Shown here: one piece after another, positions 47,699-59,070 of the stretch
Layout of the letters: the number at the start of each line of letters is the position of its first letter
Position numbering within the stretch: the stretch's first letter is position 1
From: Tilletiopsis washingtonensis
Taxonomy: Eukaryota; Basidiomycota; Exobasidiomycetes; Entylomatales
Direction: 5' to 3'
DNA length: 64,000 bases
NCBI RefSeq assembly: GCF_003144115.1
Contig: NW_020312017.1
Location: 1-64,000, forward strand
Made by a program: the position numbers and the translations under genes
The notes under the pieces: generated by a model
The model's database searches: none
Seen by the model: only the letters and a program-made list of their open reading frames with translations
What the model was told of the DNA's origin: nothing

Positions 47699-49211
47699 CT
47701 ACTTCTTGGCCGCGGCCATAAGCTTGCGCGTCCAGACCTGTGCGGGTGAGAGGCGCTGTCGTCAGCACGCCGCACACGCTCGGCGTCGCCGGGCCGCACG
47801 CACCTCAAAGTAGTCGCGGAAGTAGAAGAGCAGCGCCTGCGCAAGCACTGCTTTTGTGATCTGCGCTTGCATGCCCTGCAGCGCGGTCCTGCGTCAGAAC
47901 AGTGCTGTGGCCGGATCAGCGGCTGCACACGCACCTGGTACCAGCCCGAGATGCCCTTCTCCTTGGCGATCTTGGTGAGCACGTCGATGGCGCCCGTGTA
48001 GGGCGTGTTCTTCGCCTGCAGGCGGATCTTCGACAGGATGTACGGGAAGCTGCGTGTCTGCTGCGTCAGCGCTATGGCCAAAGCTCGCGACGCGGTCGCG
48101 CGACTCACGTCACGACCGTCGCCAGCGTCTTGCTGAGCGCGCCGATGGCGAAGCTCTTGGCGGGCGTCATCTTGCCGTCGGTCGACGCGGCCAGGATGAT
48201 GTTCTTGACCCCTGCGCACGCGAGGCGAGTCAGCACACGCGACGCGGCATACGCCTACAAGCGGCACTCACGCTCGTACACGCCGTAGGTGATCGCCGGG
48301 TTTACCGTCAGTACCAGGCTGGGCTTCAGGCCGCGCCAGAGGCCCGTGATGCCGTCCTCCTTGAGGATGTCGCGCGCCACGCCGAGGAAGCTCTCGTCGT
48401 CGGTGACCTTGGCGCTGACCTTGCCGGCAAGGCCCTTCTGCTCGCCCTGCGCCGGCGTGCTCGGTCGCGCCTGGTCGGCCGCGCTGCTGGAGCCGCCCAG
48501 CTGCTGCCGTGTCGCGATGACGGCGACCGGGATCGTGAAGATCTGCGCCAGGCCGCCGGCCACGGCACCCAGCAGCAGCTCGACGGCCGTGCTCAGCTGC
48601 ACCGCCGCGCCGACGGCAGCCGCAGCGGCGCCCGACTTGGTCAGGCGCGTGACGTACAAGGTGCGCACCACCGAGTACCAGTAGAAGTAGGCGAACTCTG
48701 CCGAGCAGGGCGTGAGCAGCGGCACCCGGCAGCGAGCAGCTAGCTCTGCGCCGCAGGCACTCACGCGTCGAGAAGGTGTTGACCATGCTAGCGCTGAAGC
48801 CGCGGTACAGGCCCGCGACGCCCTCCTTGGAGCGCGCAATCGTCACGACGGCCTCGAAGAGGCCCGAGTTCTTGCGCAGGCTCGCCTTGCCCTGCACATT
48901 GCCGAGCTTCTTCTGCGCTGCCTGGGCAGCCGCGCCGGAGCCTGAGTCGGCCTGGATGCGCGTCTTGACACTGGGCGTTGGTCGGCTCGTCAGCGGAAGT
49001 GACGGACCTGATGGCCAGGTGCGGCGACTTACGTGTCGAGCGGGTAGATGACGGCGTTGGAGAACACGCCTGGTGGAGGTGCCGCGAGTGAGCGACCGCA
49101 CACGCCGTCATGGAGCCCATCTGCCTGCGCTGCGCGGCCTGCGCACGGCAGTCACTCACCTCCAAGCGCGCCGGCAAGGGCGTTGCCGAAGGGCGTCAGC
49201 GGCTCAGTCAT
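47699..49211 (-). CDS. ANT1: Peroxisomal adenine nucleotide carrier Ant1/PMP47
   Basis: This mitochondrial-carrier-family protein starts MTEPLTPFGNALAGALGG. The first repeat has the carrier signature YPLDTVKTRIQ, assembled over two introns (exon 1 is 49211-49160, exon 2 is 49069-49033). The second repeat has GLYRGFSASMVNTFST, then EFAYFYWYSVVRTLYV. A later part contains LGAVAGGLAQIFTIPVAVIATRQ, GITGLWRGLKPSLVLTVNPAITYGVYER and FAIGALSKTLATVV followed by PYILSKIRLQ. It ends AQALLFYFRDYFEVWTRKL and MAAAKK. The NPAITYGVYE and FPYILSKIRLQ blocks are those of PMP47/SLC25A17/Ant1, which bring ATP into peroxisomes for fatty-acid activation and beta-oxidation. It is also possible that a related CoA or FAD carrier activity applies. 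The leader is CT-rich on the coding strand. Confidence 0.88.
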
Positions 49212-51596
49212 GGCGGCGCGGAGGGAAGGGTGCGGGGTGCAGAGAGGCGGGGCGGAGCTGCAGATTCGGCAGAGCGGGGTGCGGCAGGGCGCGGCAGCAG
49301 GAAGCGCGAGAGACGGAGCGGAGACGGCGACGACGGTTGAGGCTGAGCAAAGGTGGATGGAGAGGGGAAGGAGGAAGGCAGCGAGCGCCAAGCCGCTCTG
49401 CGCACGCCTGCTATCGCCGCCGTCGGGCAAGAAGGCGGGCAGCGAGCGCACGGCGCGGGGCAGCAGCGGCGCGCGCGGCGAGCGCCTCGCGCCTGCGAGA
49501 GCCGCTTGGCCCGGTGCTGAAATCGGCGGTGCGGGGACGCCTTCTTGGCCGGCACACGGGCAGCGGTGACCGCATCGCGCCGGCGTCGGCGCGGCATGCC
49601 GCCGGGTGCCGGAGCCGGCGCCGCTCCACCAAGCCACGCCGCAGCACACCTCATCGCAGGACCGGCCAGGGCGAAGACGGCTCGCGAACATCAACAAGGG
49701 GCAGCAGAGACGTGGAGCGGCCTCCGACCACTACTCTAGCGCAACATGGACTTACAAGCATGCCGAGCGAACTGCGGGATTTACACGCTGTTGGCGCGAT
49801 CATGCGACAGCGTCGCGTTGCGGAAGCCCTTACGTGTGGTCTTCTTCAGCGCTCGGCGCCTTTACGTCGGCCCAGAAGGGGGCTTAGACTGATCTTCTAG
49901 CTCAGAAGCACATTTTGACACCAAAGGAGCGAGTTCGAGATGCAACAGAAGCGACACGCTGGGGCGCGCGCTGGCCAGGTGGCAGATCGCTGGCGCGCCC
50001 ACATGCTTTCCGAAGGCCCAGCACCAGCGTCCTTCCTTTGCATCACGCTGCCGCGAGCAGCTTGAGTGAGGGCTTCGAGTCGCGCATGCTGCCAGCTCAA
50101 GCTCACAAGTTCCGCAACAGAGACAGTGTGCGCGCCTGAGCTGCCCGGCCTCCGGGCACAGACAGGAGCATGCGGCACCGTGCGCTCCTTCGGATCGACT
50201 GCACAATCTCATTCAAGCGCGGAGATGCGCGCTCAGAGCAGAGGGAGGTGTTCTGGGTCTCAAGCATGCATGCTGAGAGATCGCCACGCCTGCAGTGCAA
50301 CGGTGAGCCTCCGGCAGCGGACGCCTCCGCGGCTCGTGCGACGTCGCGTGCCTGTACCGGACCGCTGGAACGACAGCGACGCCGTCATGCGTCCAGCCGC
50401 AGACGCTCCTGACCCCTCGCCGTGCTGCGCAGAGGAGGCACTTCAAACAGGCGAGATTTGGCTGGGCGCGGAGGAAGCGCTCCTGTGCGTCGAAGTCCGG
50501 AGCGCCGCAGCAAAGCGGCACAGCCACGTCGAAGCCGCCCTGCAGATCGCTCGCAGCGACAGGCGGCCTGCCACGCCGCCACGCCCGCCTGCACCCTTGA
50601 GCAGCGCAGAACGCTGCACGCGAGCTGCATGCTGATGCGTGCATGCGCCGCGATGAAAGCGCTGATCGCACCGCTGCTGCGCCTGGGCTGTGCTGCGTGC
50701 TGCGGCTGCGGCTGCGGCTGCTGCAGCTGTGACGGCTCGGCGTCGCAGCGTCGTGTTGGGCATGCCGCCGGCCGGGCGCGGGCAGGCACCAGAGCAGCAG
50801 CAGAGAAGGCCAAGCGAGGCGCATGGGCGCAGGAGCGAACTCGCGGCGTGCGCTTTCGCTCCCCGCCGCATTTCAGGGTTCAGGTCGCGGTGCCGCGCGA
50901 GATCTGCCCAGCGTTCCTGCTCGCTCGGCGAGCTGCTGTCGCGCCTCGGGCGTGTGCTCGGTGCTGCTGATGCTGCCGAGAGCTTCCTCTGGGGTGCTGC
51001 CGCAGCTGCGATGTGTGTCTGGTGCCGCTCGGTGGCGTGGCATGCTTGCGCGCGTGCCTCGGCCGGCGCTTGCGAGACGCGCGACGACGCAGGAGGTCCG
51101 CCGCCCGCCGCGTCTGCGCTGGGCCGCACGGCAGCGGCACCCGATCTGCAGCGTGGATGTGTGATGCTCGCAAGGCGCGCGTTTGAGGCTGTCAAGCTCG
51201 AAACAGAGCGTGCTGACAGCCGCAGCACAGAGCGCAGAGCTCAAGTCAGCAGAGGTAGGGCCAAGAAGTCGAGCGTAGGCTCGATCCGCTGCAGCGCCGG
51301 AGCGGCGGCCCAGGCACGCCGCGGCAGCGCGCGTGGCGTGAGCACGGCGCGCGCAGCCGCAGAGGTGCAGCAGCGAACGAAAGTTAGCGTCGTGCCGCGG
51401 CCTGCCGCGCGCGCGCTGCCTGCGCCTGCCTGCCTCTGCCTGCACCGCTCGCTCCTGTTGTCCACCTCCTTCTGCTCCTCCTCCTCCCTCCTCTCGCAAC
51501 ACACCCACCCACCCTCCTTTGGCTCTCCTCCCCGCGCCGCCTGTTCTCACCCACCCCGCCGGCACCGCTGCACCGCCGAGCCCCGTGCGCCGCGCC
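49212..51596. promoter_or_regulatory. Long upstream region of the myosin-chitin synthase
   Basis: These 2385 bases lie between two head-to-head genes. Bases 49212-49390 are G/A-rich on the plus strand (leader of ANT1). Bases 51420-51595 are strongly CT-rich (leader of the chitin synthase). Between them are GGCTGC-type short repeats near 50700-50735 and several long motif-free frames on both strands. I see no supported gene or RNA. Confidence 0.5.
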
Positions 51597-54500
51597 ATGG
51601 CTGCTGCCGCGGCCGACCTCGTGTCGCTCGTCTCGGCGACGGCGCAGACGACCGTCTACCCGTCCGACGATGCCGTGCTGAGCTTCCTGCAGCAGCGCTT
51701 CCGCGTCGAGCTGCCGTACACGCGCCTCGGCGCCAGCACGCTCGTCGTGCTCAACCCGCTGCGCACGCTCGCCAACCTCAGCGACGCCAGTGCGGATGCC
51801 TACCGCAAGGCCTACGCCGAGGCCGCGTGGGAGGCCGCCGGCGAGCAGCACCCCGACGAGAAGCTGCCGCCGCATCCGTACGAGTTCGCCGCGCGCGTCT
51901 ACCATTACATGCGCCGCACGGCGCAGAGCCAGGCCATCGTCTTCAGCGGCGCCACCAACGCCGGCAAGACGTACACGTCCAAGCTCGTCACCGCGCAGCT
52001 GCTGCGCCTCGCGTCGCAGGGCTCGAAGCGCGAGGCCAAACTCGCAGAGCAGGTGCGCGCCTTTGACGTCCTGCTCAACGCCTTTGGCGCCGCCAAGACC
52101 AAGTCGAACGGCAACGCCTCGCGCCACGGCCGCTACCTCGAGCTGCACTACTCCGAGCAGGGCCGCCTCGCCGCCGCCAAGGTGCTCACGTTTGGCCTGG
52201 ACAAGGACCGGCTCTGTGCGCCGCTCGCGCCCGAGGAGCGCACCTACCACGTCTTCTACCAGCTTCTGGCGGGTGCCACGCAGGATGAGCGCGAGGCGCT
52301 GCGCCTCGAGGATGTCACGTCGTACGCGCTGCTGGCCTCGTCGGGCTGCTACCGCCTCTCCGGCGGGCCGTCTTCCGACGACGGCATCGCAATGGACGAG
52401 CTGCGCGCGGCCATGCGCACGCTGGGCTTCAAGCCAAAGCACTTTGCCGCGATCTTTGCGCTCCTCTCTGCCATCCTCTGCCTCGGCAGCCTCACCTTTG
52501 CCGACCCAGAAGGCCACGACCAGCTCGCCGAGGCGGCGCACATCACGAGCGCGGGCGCACTCGAAGACGCTGCGGCGCTGCTTGGCGTGTCCGAGGACGA
52601 CCTCGAGCAGTGCCTGACCACGCGCGTGCGCTTCGTGCGCAAGGAGCAGGTCTCGTCGTTCCTGGATGCCTCTGCTGCGGCCGTGCAGCGCGACTCGCTT
52701 GCGCGCGACCTGTACGCCACGCTCTTCGCGTACGTCGTCGAGACGGCGAACCACCGCGTGTGCCCTGGCCCCGACGAGCGGCACGCCACGCAGATCGTGC
52801 AGCTCGATGTGGCGGGCTACCAGTCGCGCGCCGGCTCCTCACTCGCGGCGCCTCCGCCGGGCGGCGCACAGGCCAGCGCGCACTGGGAGTTTGCCGGCGC
52901 CAACTTCGTGAGCGAGGTCGTGCAGAACTTCCTCGTGCGCCAGGCGTTCGACAACGACACGCCCGCAAACGCCGAGCTGCTCGCCGACGGCCTCTCGCTG
53001 CCCGACATTGTCACGGGCGACAACACGGCCTGCGTCGAGCTGCTGCGCGGCTCGCGCTCGCTCGGCGGACCCGCCGACCGCAAGCCGGCAGGTGTGCTGG
53101 GCAGCCTGGACAAGGCCGTGCACCGCGTGCGCACGGGCAAGGCCAAGGAGGACGACGATGCGGCGCTCCTGACGGAGCTCGACCAGCACGGTGCGCACGG
53201 CTCGTACGTGGCCTCGACGAGCAGCAACATGTCCAGCGCGCAGGGCCCCCGCCGCGTGTTCGGCATCAACCACTACCAGGGCCAGTGCTCGTACGACGTG
53301 CGCGCGTTCGTCTCGCGCGAGATGGACGTCTTCGACTCGTCGTTCGTGCAGATGCTGCGCCGCAGCCAGGTCAGCTTCGTCGCCAAGCTCTTCGCCGGTC
53401 CGAGTCTCGCCACCGAGGCGCACCCGCTCGACGCCAACATTGTCGTCAACGCGCAGGTCTCGGTGCGGCCACTGCGCCAGCCGACCCCGCTGCACCCCGC
53501 GGCGCCTCTCGCCGAGCCTCTGCTCGACGCGCAAAAGGTCTACGGCGTCTCGCGGCAGCTCAACGCTGCGCTCAGCGAGATCCTGAGCACGCTGCAGCAC
53601 GCCGGCAAGGTCTGGACGGTGCTGGCCATGCGGCCCAACGACATCGACCAGCCGAACAGCTTTGACGGCCGCCGCGTCAAGGCGCAGCTGCGCAGCCTGC
53701 TGCTGCCCGACCTAGTTGCGCGCAAGCGGCACGACTACGCCACTGGCCTCTCGTTTGCCGAGTTCTGCCAGCGCTACGCCGACAGTGTCTCGCCGGCCGC
53801 AGCCGCCGCGGGCGTGTCTGAGCCGCGCGAGAAGATTCAGGCGTTCGCGATCGGCAACGCGTGGCGCGACGGCCAGGACTATGCACTCGGGCAGTCGCGC
53901 GTCTGGCTTGCCTACGGCCCCTGGCGCCGGCTGGAGGACCGCCTCCGCGCCAGCGAGCCTGCAGACCTGCAGGTGGACGTGGACGACCGCGCCGACGCGA
54001 TGACTGAGCGCAGCGGCATGAGCCCGAGCTACCCGCCCGGCGGCATGGGCCGCAGCACCAGCTACCTCAACCCCTCGACGCCCATGGGCGGCGACGGTGA
54101 CCTGGGCAAGGGCGGCTTCGGCGAGAGCGAGGACCAGCTGCTCCTGCGGCGCCCGAGCAATGTGTCGAACCCGTTCACCGGCGGCGCGGACTCTGTCAAG
54201 GAGGCCGGCGCGTGGGGCTCGGAGTGGGACAAGGGCGCGTACGGCGGCGTCGCGAACCCGGGCATCGTCGGCACGCTCGAGAAGTCCGGCGACCTGGAAG
54301 GCAAGGCGATCGACGCCGTCACCGAGGAGCCCGTCACGGCGGTGCGCCGGTGGTGGGTGCGCCTCGCGTGGGCCTTCACCTGGTGGATCCCGTCCTTTGT
54401 CCTGTCGCGCTGCGGCGGCATGAAGCGGCCCGACGTGCAGATGGCCTGGCGCGAGAAGGTGACGATCTGCGGCCTGATCGCCCTGTTCTGCGGCGTCGTG

Positions 54501-57500
54501 CTGTTCTGGATTCTCGGCTTCGGCGCGATCATCTGCCCGGGCACCAAGACGCTGTACAACGCCGCCCAGCTGGGCGAGCACAACACGGCCAAGTCGTACT
54601 ACACTGCGATCCGCGGCGAGGTGTACGACCTCTCCAAGTGGGCCGGCGGCCGGCACGCCGCGGGCGTGACGAGCGACGTCATGACGGAGCTCGCCGGCCA
54701 GGACCTCACGCCGTACTTCCCGATCCCGCTCAACGTCGGCTGCCCGAACCTCGTGACCGACCCGACCGTCGCGCTGCAGACTAACGGCTCGTCGACGTAC
54801 TACTCGGCCGCATTCACACAGGCGATCCACCTCAGCGGACCCTCGGCGCCCGACCAGGCCAGCACGCTGGCGAACGCGCAGTGGTACCCCAACACGCTGC
54901 TGCCGTTCCTGCGCAAGTACTACCACGGCACCTTCGTCGTCGCCTCCAAGGCGGTGCGCGACCAGGCGACGGACCGCAACTGGGCCGTGGTCAACGGCCG
55001 CATCTACGACCTCGGGAACTACATCTACACGAAGAGCCTGACGTCCACCGTCAGCTCGTCGCCGACGCTCTTCCTGCCCGAGTCGGTCAGCTCGCTGTGG
55101 GAAAATCAGCCCGGCCAGGACATCACGAGCGACTTCAACTCGGCCATGGGCAGCCTGAACACGACGACGCGGCGCGCGACGCAGCAGTGCCTCGACAACA
55201 TCTTCTACATCGGCCAGACGGACAAGCGCGAGACGGCGCGCTGCCAGGTGAACAACTACCTGCTGCTCGCCTTCTCGTGCCTCATCATGGCCACGCTGCT
55301 CGCCAAGTTCCTCGCCGCGCTGCAGCTGGCGCCGAAGCGCAACCCGGAGCAGCAGGACAAGTTTGTCATCTGCCAAGTGTGAGTGATGCGCCCGACTACT
55401 GCGACTTGCTCGGTGCTGACGATGTACTCCAGGCCATGCTACACGGAAGGCGAGGAGGAGCTGCGCAAGACCATCGACTCGCTGTCCAACCTGAAGTACG
55501 ACGACAAGCGCAAACTCCTGTGAGTAGCCCCGCCTGCGCTTGCTCACTGCTGCTTCCGCTCAACGCTTGTGCTCTCCTCGCGCAGCTTCATCATCTGCGA
55601 CGGAATGATCGTCGGATCCGGAAACGAGCTGCCCACGCCCCGCATCGTGCTTGACATCCTCGGCGTCGATCCGAAGATCGACCCGGAGCCGCTGATGTTC
55701 AAGAGCGTCGCCGACGGCTCGAAGCAGCTCAACTACGGCAAGGTCTACTCGGGTCTCTACGAATTCGAGGGGCACGTGGTCCCGTACATCGTGGTGGTGA
55801 AGGTCGGCCGCCCGTCCGAGCGCACACGGCCCGGCAACAGAGGCAAGCGCGACACGCAGATCCTGCTAATGCGGTATCTCAACCGCGTCCACTTCGATGC
55901 GCCCATGTGTCCGCTCGAGCTGGAGATCTACCACCAGATGAAGAACGTCATCGGCATCGATCCCGCCTTCTACGAGTACATTCTCATGGTCGACGCCGAC
56001 ACGAGCGTGGAACCGGAGGGCCTGAATCGACTGGTGTCCGTCGCCGCCGACGACTCGCGCGTGATTGCCATCTGTGGCGAGACCAAGGTCGATAACGAGG
56101 AGGGCTCCTGGTGGACGATGATCCAAGGTGCGTTGCGATTGTCGCTCGGACGTGCGCTCGCGTGCTGACCTGCCTCGCCTCGACAGTGTACGAGTACTAC
56201 ATCTCCCACCACCTGTCCAAGGCCTTCGAGTCGCTGTTCGGCAGCGTGACGTGTCTTCCGGGCTGCTTGTGAGTCGCCTCGACGCCAGGTTGCTCTTGAC
56301 GAAGCTGACACCCTCCGGCAGCTCGATGTACCGCATCCGCAGCGCAGACAAGGGCCGCCCGCTGTTCATCTCGAATCGCATCATCGACGAGTACTCGGAG
56401 AACCGCGTCGACACGCTGCACAAGAAGAACCTACTCTCGCTCGGCGAGGATCGCTACCTCACCACCCTGATCCTGAAGCACTTCCCGTCGTTCCGCACCA
56501 AGTTCACGCCCGACGCGCACGCCCACACTGCCGCGCCGGAGCGCTGGGGCATTCTGCTGTCGCAGCGTCGCCGCTGGATCAACTCGACGGTCCACAATCT
56601 GGCGGAGCTCGTGCTGATGCCCGAGCTCTGCGGCTTCTGCTTGGTGAGTCGCTCGCGGAAAGAAGCCTGCCCGTCCGCGCCTCTCTCACACGCTCGCAGT
56701 TCTCGATGCGCTTCGTCGTGTTCCTCGACCTCGTCGGCACGATCATCCTGCCCGCAACGACCGTCTACCTGGTGTACCTCATCGTCGTCGTGGCTACGGG
56801 CACGGCTGCGCTGCCGATCATCTCGCTCGCGCTCATCGGCGCGACGTACGGCCTGCAGGTCATCATCTTCCTCCTGAAGCGTCAGTGGCAGTACATTGGC
56901 TGGCTCATCATCTACCTCTGCGCGTACCCCGTGTGGTCCTTCTTCCTGCCGCTCTACTCGTTCTGGCACATGGACGACTTCAGCTGGGGCAATACGCGTA
57001 TCGTCGTCGGCGAGAAGGGCAACCGCAAGATCATCGCCGGCACCGACGACGAGCCGTACGACGACAGCATGATCCCGCTGAAGCGCTTCAGCGAGTACCA
57101 GCGCGACGTCTTTAACGACCCCGACGCCGCCTCGCTGCGCTCCGGCCTCACGGGCGTCAGCGGCGCGGGCCCGTTCTCGAACAACTACGCCATCGGCATG
57201 GGCTACCCGCAGCAAGTGCAGCGCGGCCCAGGCAGCTACTACGCCGGCTCGGACGCAGGCTCGGCGGCGTACGGCGCGCCGACGACGCACGGCGGCGACT
57301 ACTTCCAGAACACCAACGTCGTCGCGCACTCGCGCCAGAACTCGTCGAGCCAGGTGCTCGGCGGCTCGCGCGGCCCGTCGCGCATGCCGTCGCAGGCCTT
57401 TGGCTCGACGAACCCCATCGCGCCGTCGCCGACGATGTCGCCGTTCGGCTCGCCGATGTACGGCATGCAGGGCACGCCCATGTCGATGTACTCGCTCGGG

Positions 57501-57962
57501 CCCCAGAGCATGTACATGGGCGCCGGCGGCGCGCCGATGTACCCGCAGGCGTCGCCGGGCATGGCGCACTCGCCGAGCGGCTCCGAGGTCGGCTTTGCCA
57601 GCCCGCGCGCCTCGGCGATTCTGCCGCAGCACACGGGCGGCAGCGGCATGTGGGGCAGCCCCGGCGGCCAGCCGTCGCGTGCCCAGAGCACGTACGCGCT
57701 CGGCGGCAACAACCCCTTCGCCGCGCCCGTCGGCGCCCCTGCGGCGCCCGACGCGCTGCCGCAGAGCCTCAACGCCGAGCCGACCGACGAGGACCTGGCC
57801 GCGGCGGTGCGGCGCTACCTCGCCGCGCAGACCGACCTGATGGCGGTGAGCAAGCGCAACGTGCGCGACGCCGTCATCGCCGCGTATCCCAAGGCCGATC
57901 TCGCCTCGCGCAAGGCGACGATCAACAAGGCCGTCGACGACACGCTCTCCGGTGCCGCCTAG
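51597..57962 (+). CDS. MCS1: Chitin synthase with N-terminal myosin motor-like domain
   Basis: Six exons (51597-55378, 55433-55519, 55586-56127, 56187-56268, 56322-56643, 56700-57962) give 2025 residues. Residues 1 to about 790 are a myosin motor-like domain: P-loop [12 protein letters not shown], switch-I-like [15 protein letters not shown], switch-II-like [11 protein letters not shown], and FVQMLRRSQ. Two membrane helices lie near residues 920 and 955, then a cytochrome b5-like module ([20 protein letters not shown]), and a third helix near 1225. The chitin synthase 2 core has [42 protein letters not shown] and [12 protein letters not shown], then [10 protein letters not shown]. The Ser/Gly/Met-rich tail ends in a DEK_C-like helix domain ([12 protein letters not shown]-type [20 protein letters not shown]). 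The layout is that of Ustilago Mcs1 and fungal class V enzymes, which make cell-wall chitin at growth sites. The ATG at 51597 follows a CT-rich leader. Confidence 0.96.
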
Positions 57963-58080
57963 ACAGAGCGGCCCGCCCGGCCGCCGCATGACCTCTCCTT
58001 CTCCATCCCCCTTCCCGACTCTCATGTAGCCCCGCGCACAATCTGACGACTTTACTTCATGCGATGATATTCTGTGCCAG

Positions 58081-59070
58081 CTATCGCATGTCGCCGCGCC
58101 GCACGAACGGCACGCCGAGGCCGCTGAGCAGCTGCCGCGCCTGCTCGGTGGCGTGCGGGCCGCGCGCGCTCGTGATGCAGTCGATCTGCGAGAGGGTGAG
58201 TGTCTGACACCACTGGCAGGGCGGGCGGCGCTCACCTGGAAGCCCGACGGCTTGCCCGGGTATGCGTCCCAGTTCGCCTCTGTGCCCGGCCACAGCGCCA
58301 TGGCCTCGGGCGGGAAGCCGAGCGACACGACGCCCGAGAGCGCCGCGGGCGACGCTGGCGGCTGCGACGACGGCGGCAGCGCAAAGCCTTGGAACGAGCG
58401 CAGGCGCGGCAGCACGAACGTCGTCAGCTGCGCAAGAGGTCAGCATGAGTCGGCGCCGCAGCTCTGCGCTTGCATGCATCTTCCAGGCTGCACTCACCTG
58501 CTCGATCAGGTCCAGCGCCGCAGGGCCCGGCAGCACCGCCTGGGCGCCCACGGGCATGCCCGCGCGGATCTTGAAGCTCGCCGCGCCGCCCTTGGCCCGC
58601 ACGATCTTGACAAAGCCACGCTCGCCGGCGTGCTCCGTGTCCACGCTGGCATCGGCTGCCGAGCCGAGCACGCGCGCACCCGTGATGGCGCGCAGCTGCG
58701 CAACCAGCGGCACGAGGGCGTTCTTGTTGGAGATGGCGTCCTTGCAGAACGACGTGATGACGACGCGCTCGAGGCGCGGCACGTCGCGCGCCGGGTCGGC
58801 GGCGTGCTGCGGCGCACTGCCCGGCTGTGCCCGCCGGTTGCCGCGTGCTGGCCGCGCCGGACGCAGCGCCGTGTACGGCGACGAGGGGTCCCAGCGGCGC
58901 GGCTCGGCGCCGCCCGAGCTCGACGGGCGCGCCGCGGTGGGGTCGTACGTCATGTACAGCAGCGACGGCAGCAGCGTGCGCTGGTAGTGCTCGCCCAGCC
59001 GGCTGAGCTGCGTCGGGCCGGGCAGCACGGCGGGCGTCGCCAGCGGGCGGATGAGGCGGGCGGCGGACAT
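58081..59070 (-). CDS. MRPL7: Mitochondrial large-subunit ribosomal protein uL5m
   Basis: Three exons (59070-58498, 58427-58236, 58185-58081) encode 289 residues. The first residues MSAARLIRPLATPAVLPG resemble a mitochondrial presequence. The bacterial L5 signatures follow: RVVITSFCKDAISNKNALVP, ITGARVLGSAADAS, FVKIVRAKGGAASFKIRAGM, LPGPAALDLIEQLTTFVLPR and LRSFQGFALP. FPPEAMALWPG and GFQIDCITSARGPHATEQAR plus LLSGLGVPFVRRG close the fold. A disordered insert (residues about 45-100) enlarges the N-terminal part. It converges on the chitin synthase with a 118-bp gap. Confidence 0.9.
   Translation of the reverse strand: MSAARLIRPLATPAVLPGPTQLSRLGEHYQRTLLPSLLYMTYDPTAARPSSSGGAEPRRWDPSSPYTALRPARPARGNRRAQPGSAPQHAADPARDVPRLERVVITSFCKDAISNKNALVPLVAQLRAITGARVLGSAADASVDTEHAGERGFVKIVRAKGGAASFKIRAGMPVGAQAVLPGPAALDLIEQVSAAWKMHASAELRRRLMLTSCAADDVRAAAPALVPRLCAAAVVAAASVARGALGRRVARLPARGHGAVAGHRGELGRIPGQAVGLPGERRPPCQWCQTLTLSQIDCITSARGPHATEQARQLLSGLGVPFVRRGDMR

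Noticed and set aside
50690-52066. Plus-strand frame upstream of and overlapping the chitin synthase start
   Set aside because: Low-complexity and out of frame with the chitin synthase; the ATG at 51597 with its CT leader explains the region better.
53712-58415. Two minus-strand frames of more than 600 codons opposite the chitin synthase
   Set aside because: They overlap the conserved motor and catalytic exons, are full of Ala/Arg/Val from complementing GC-rich codons and show no domain.
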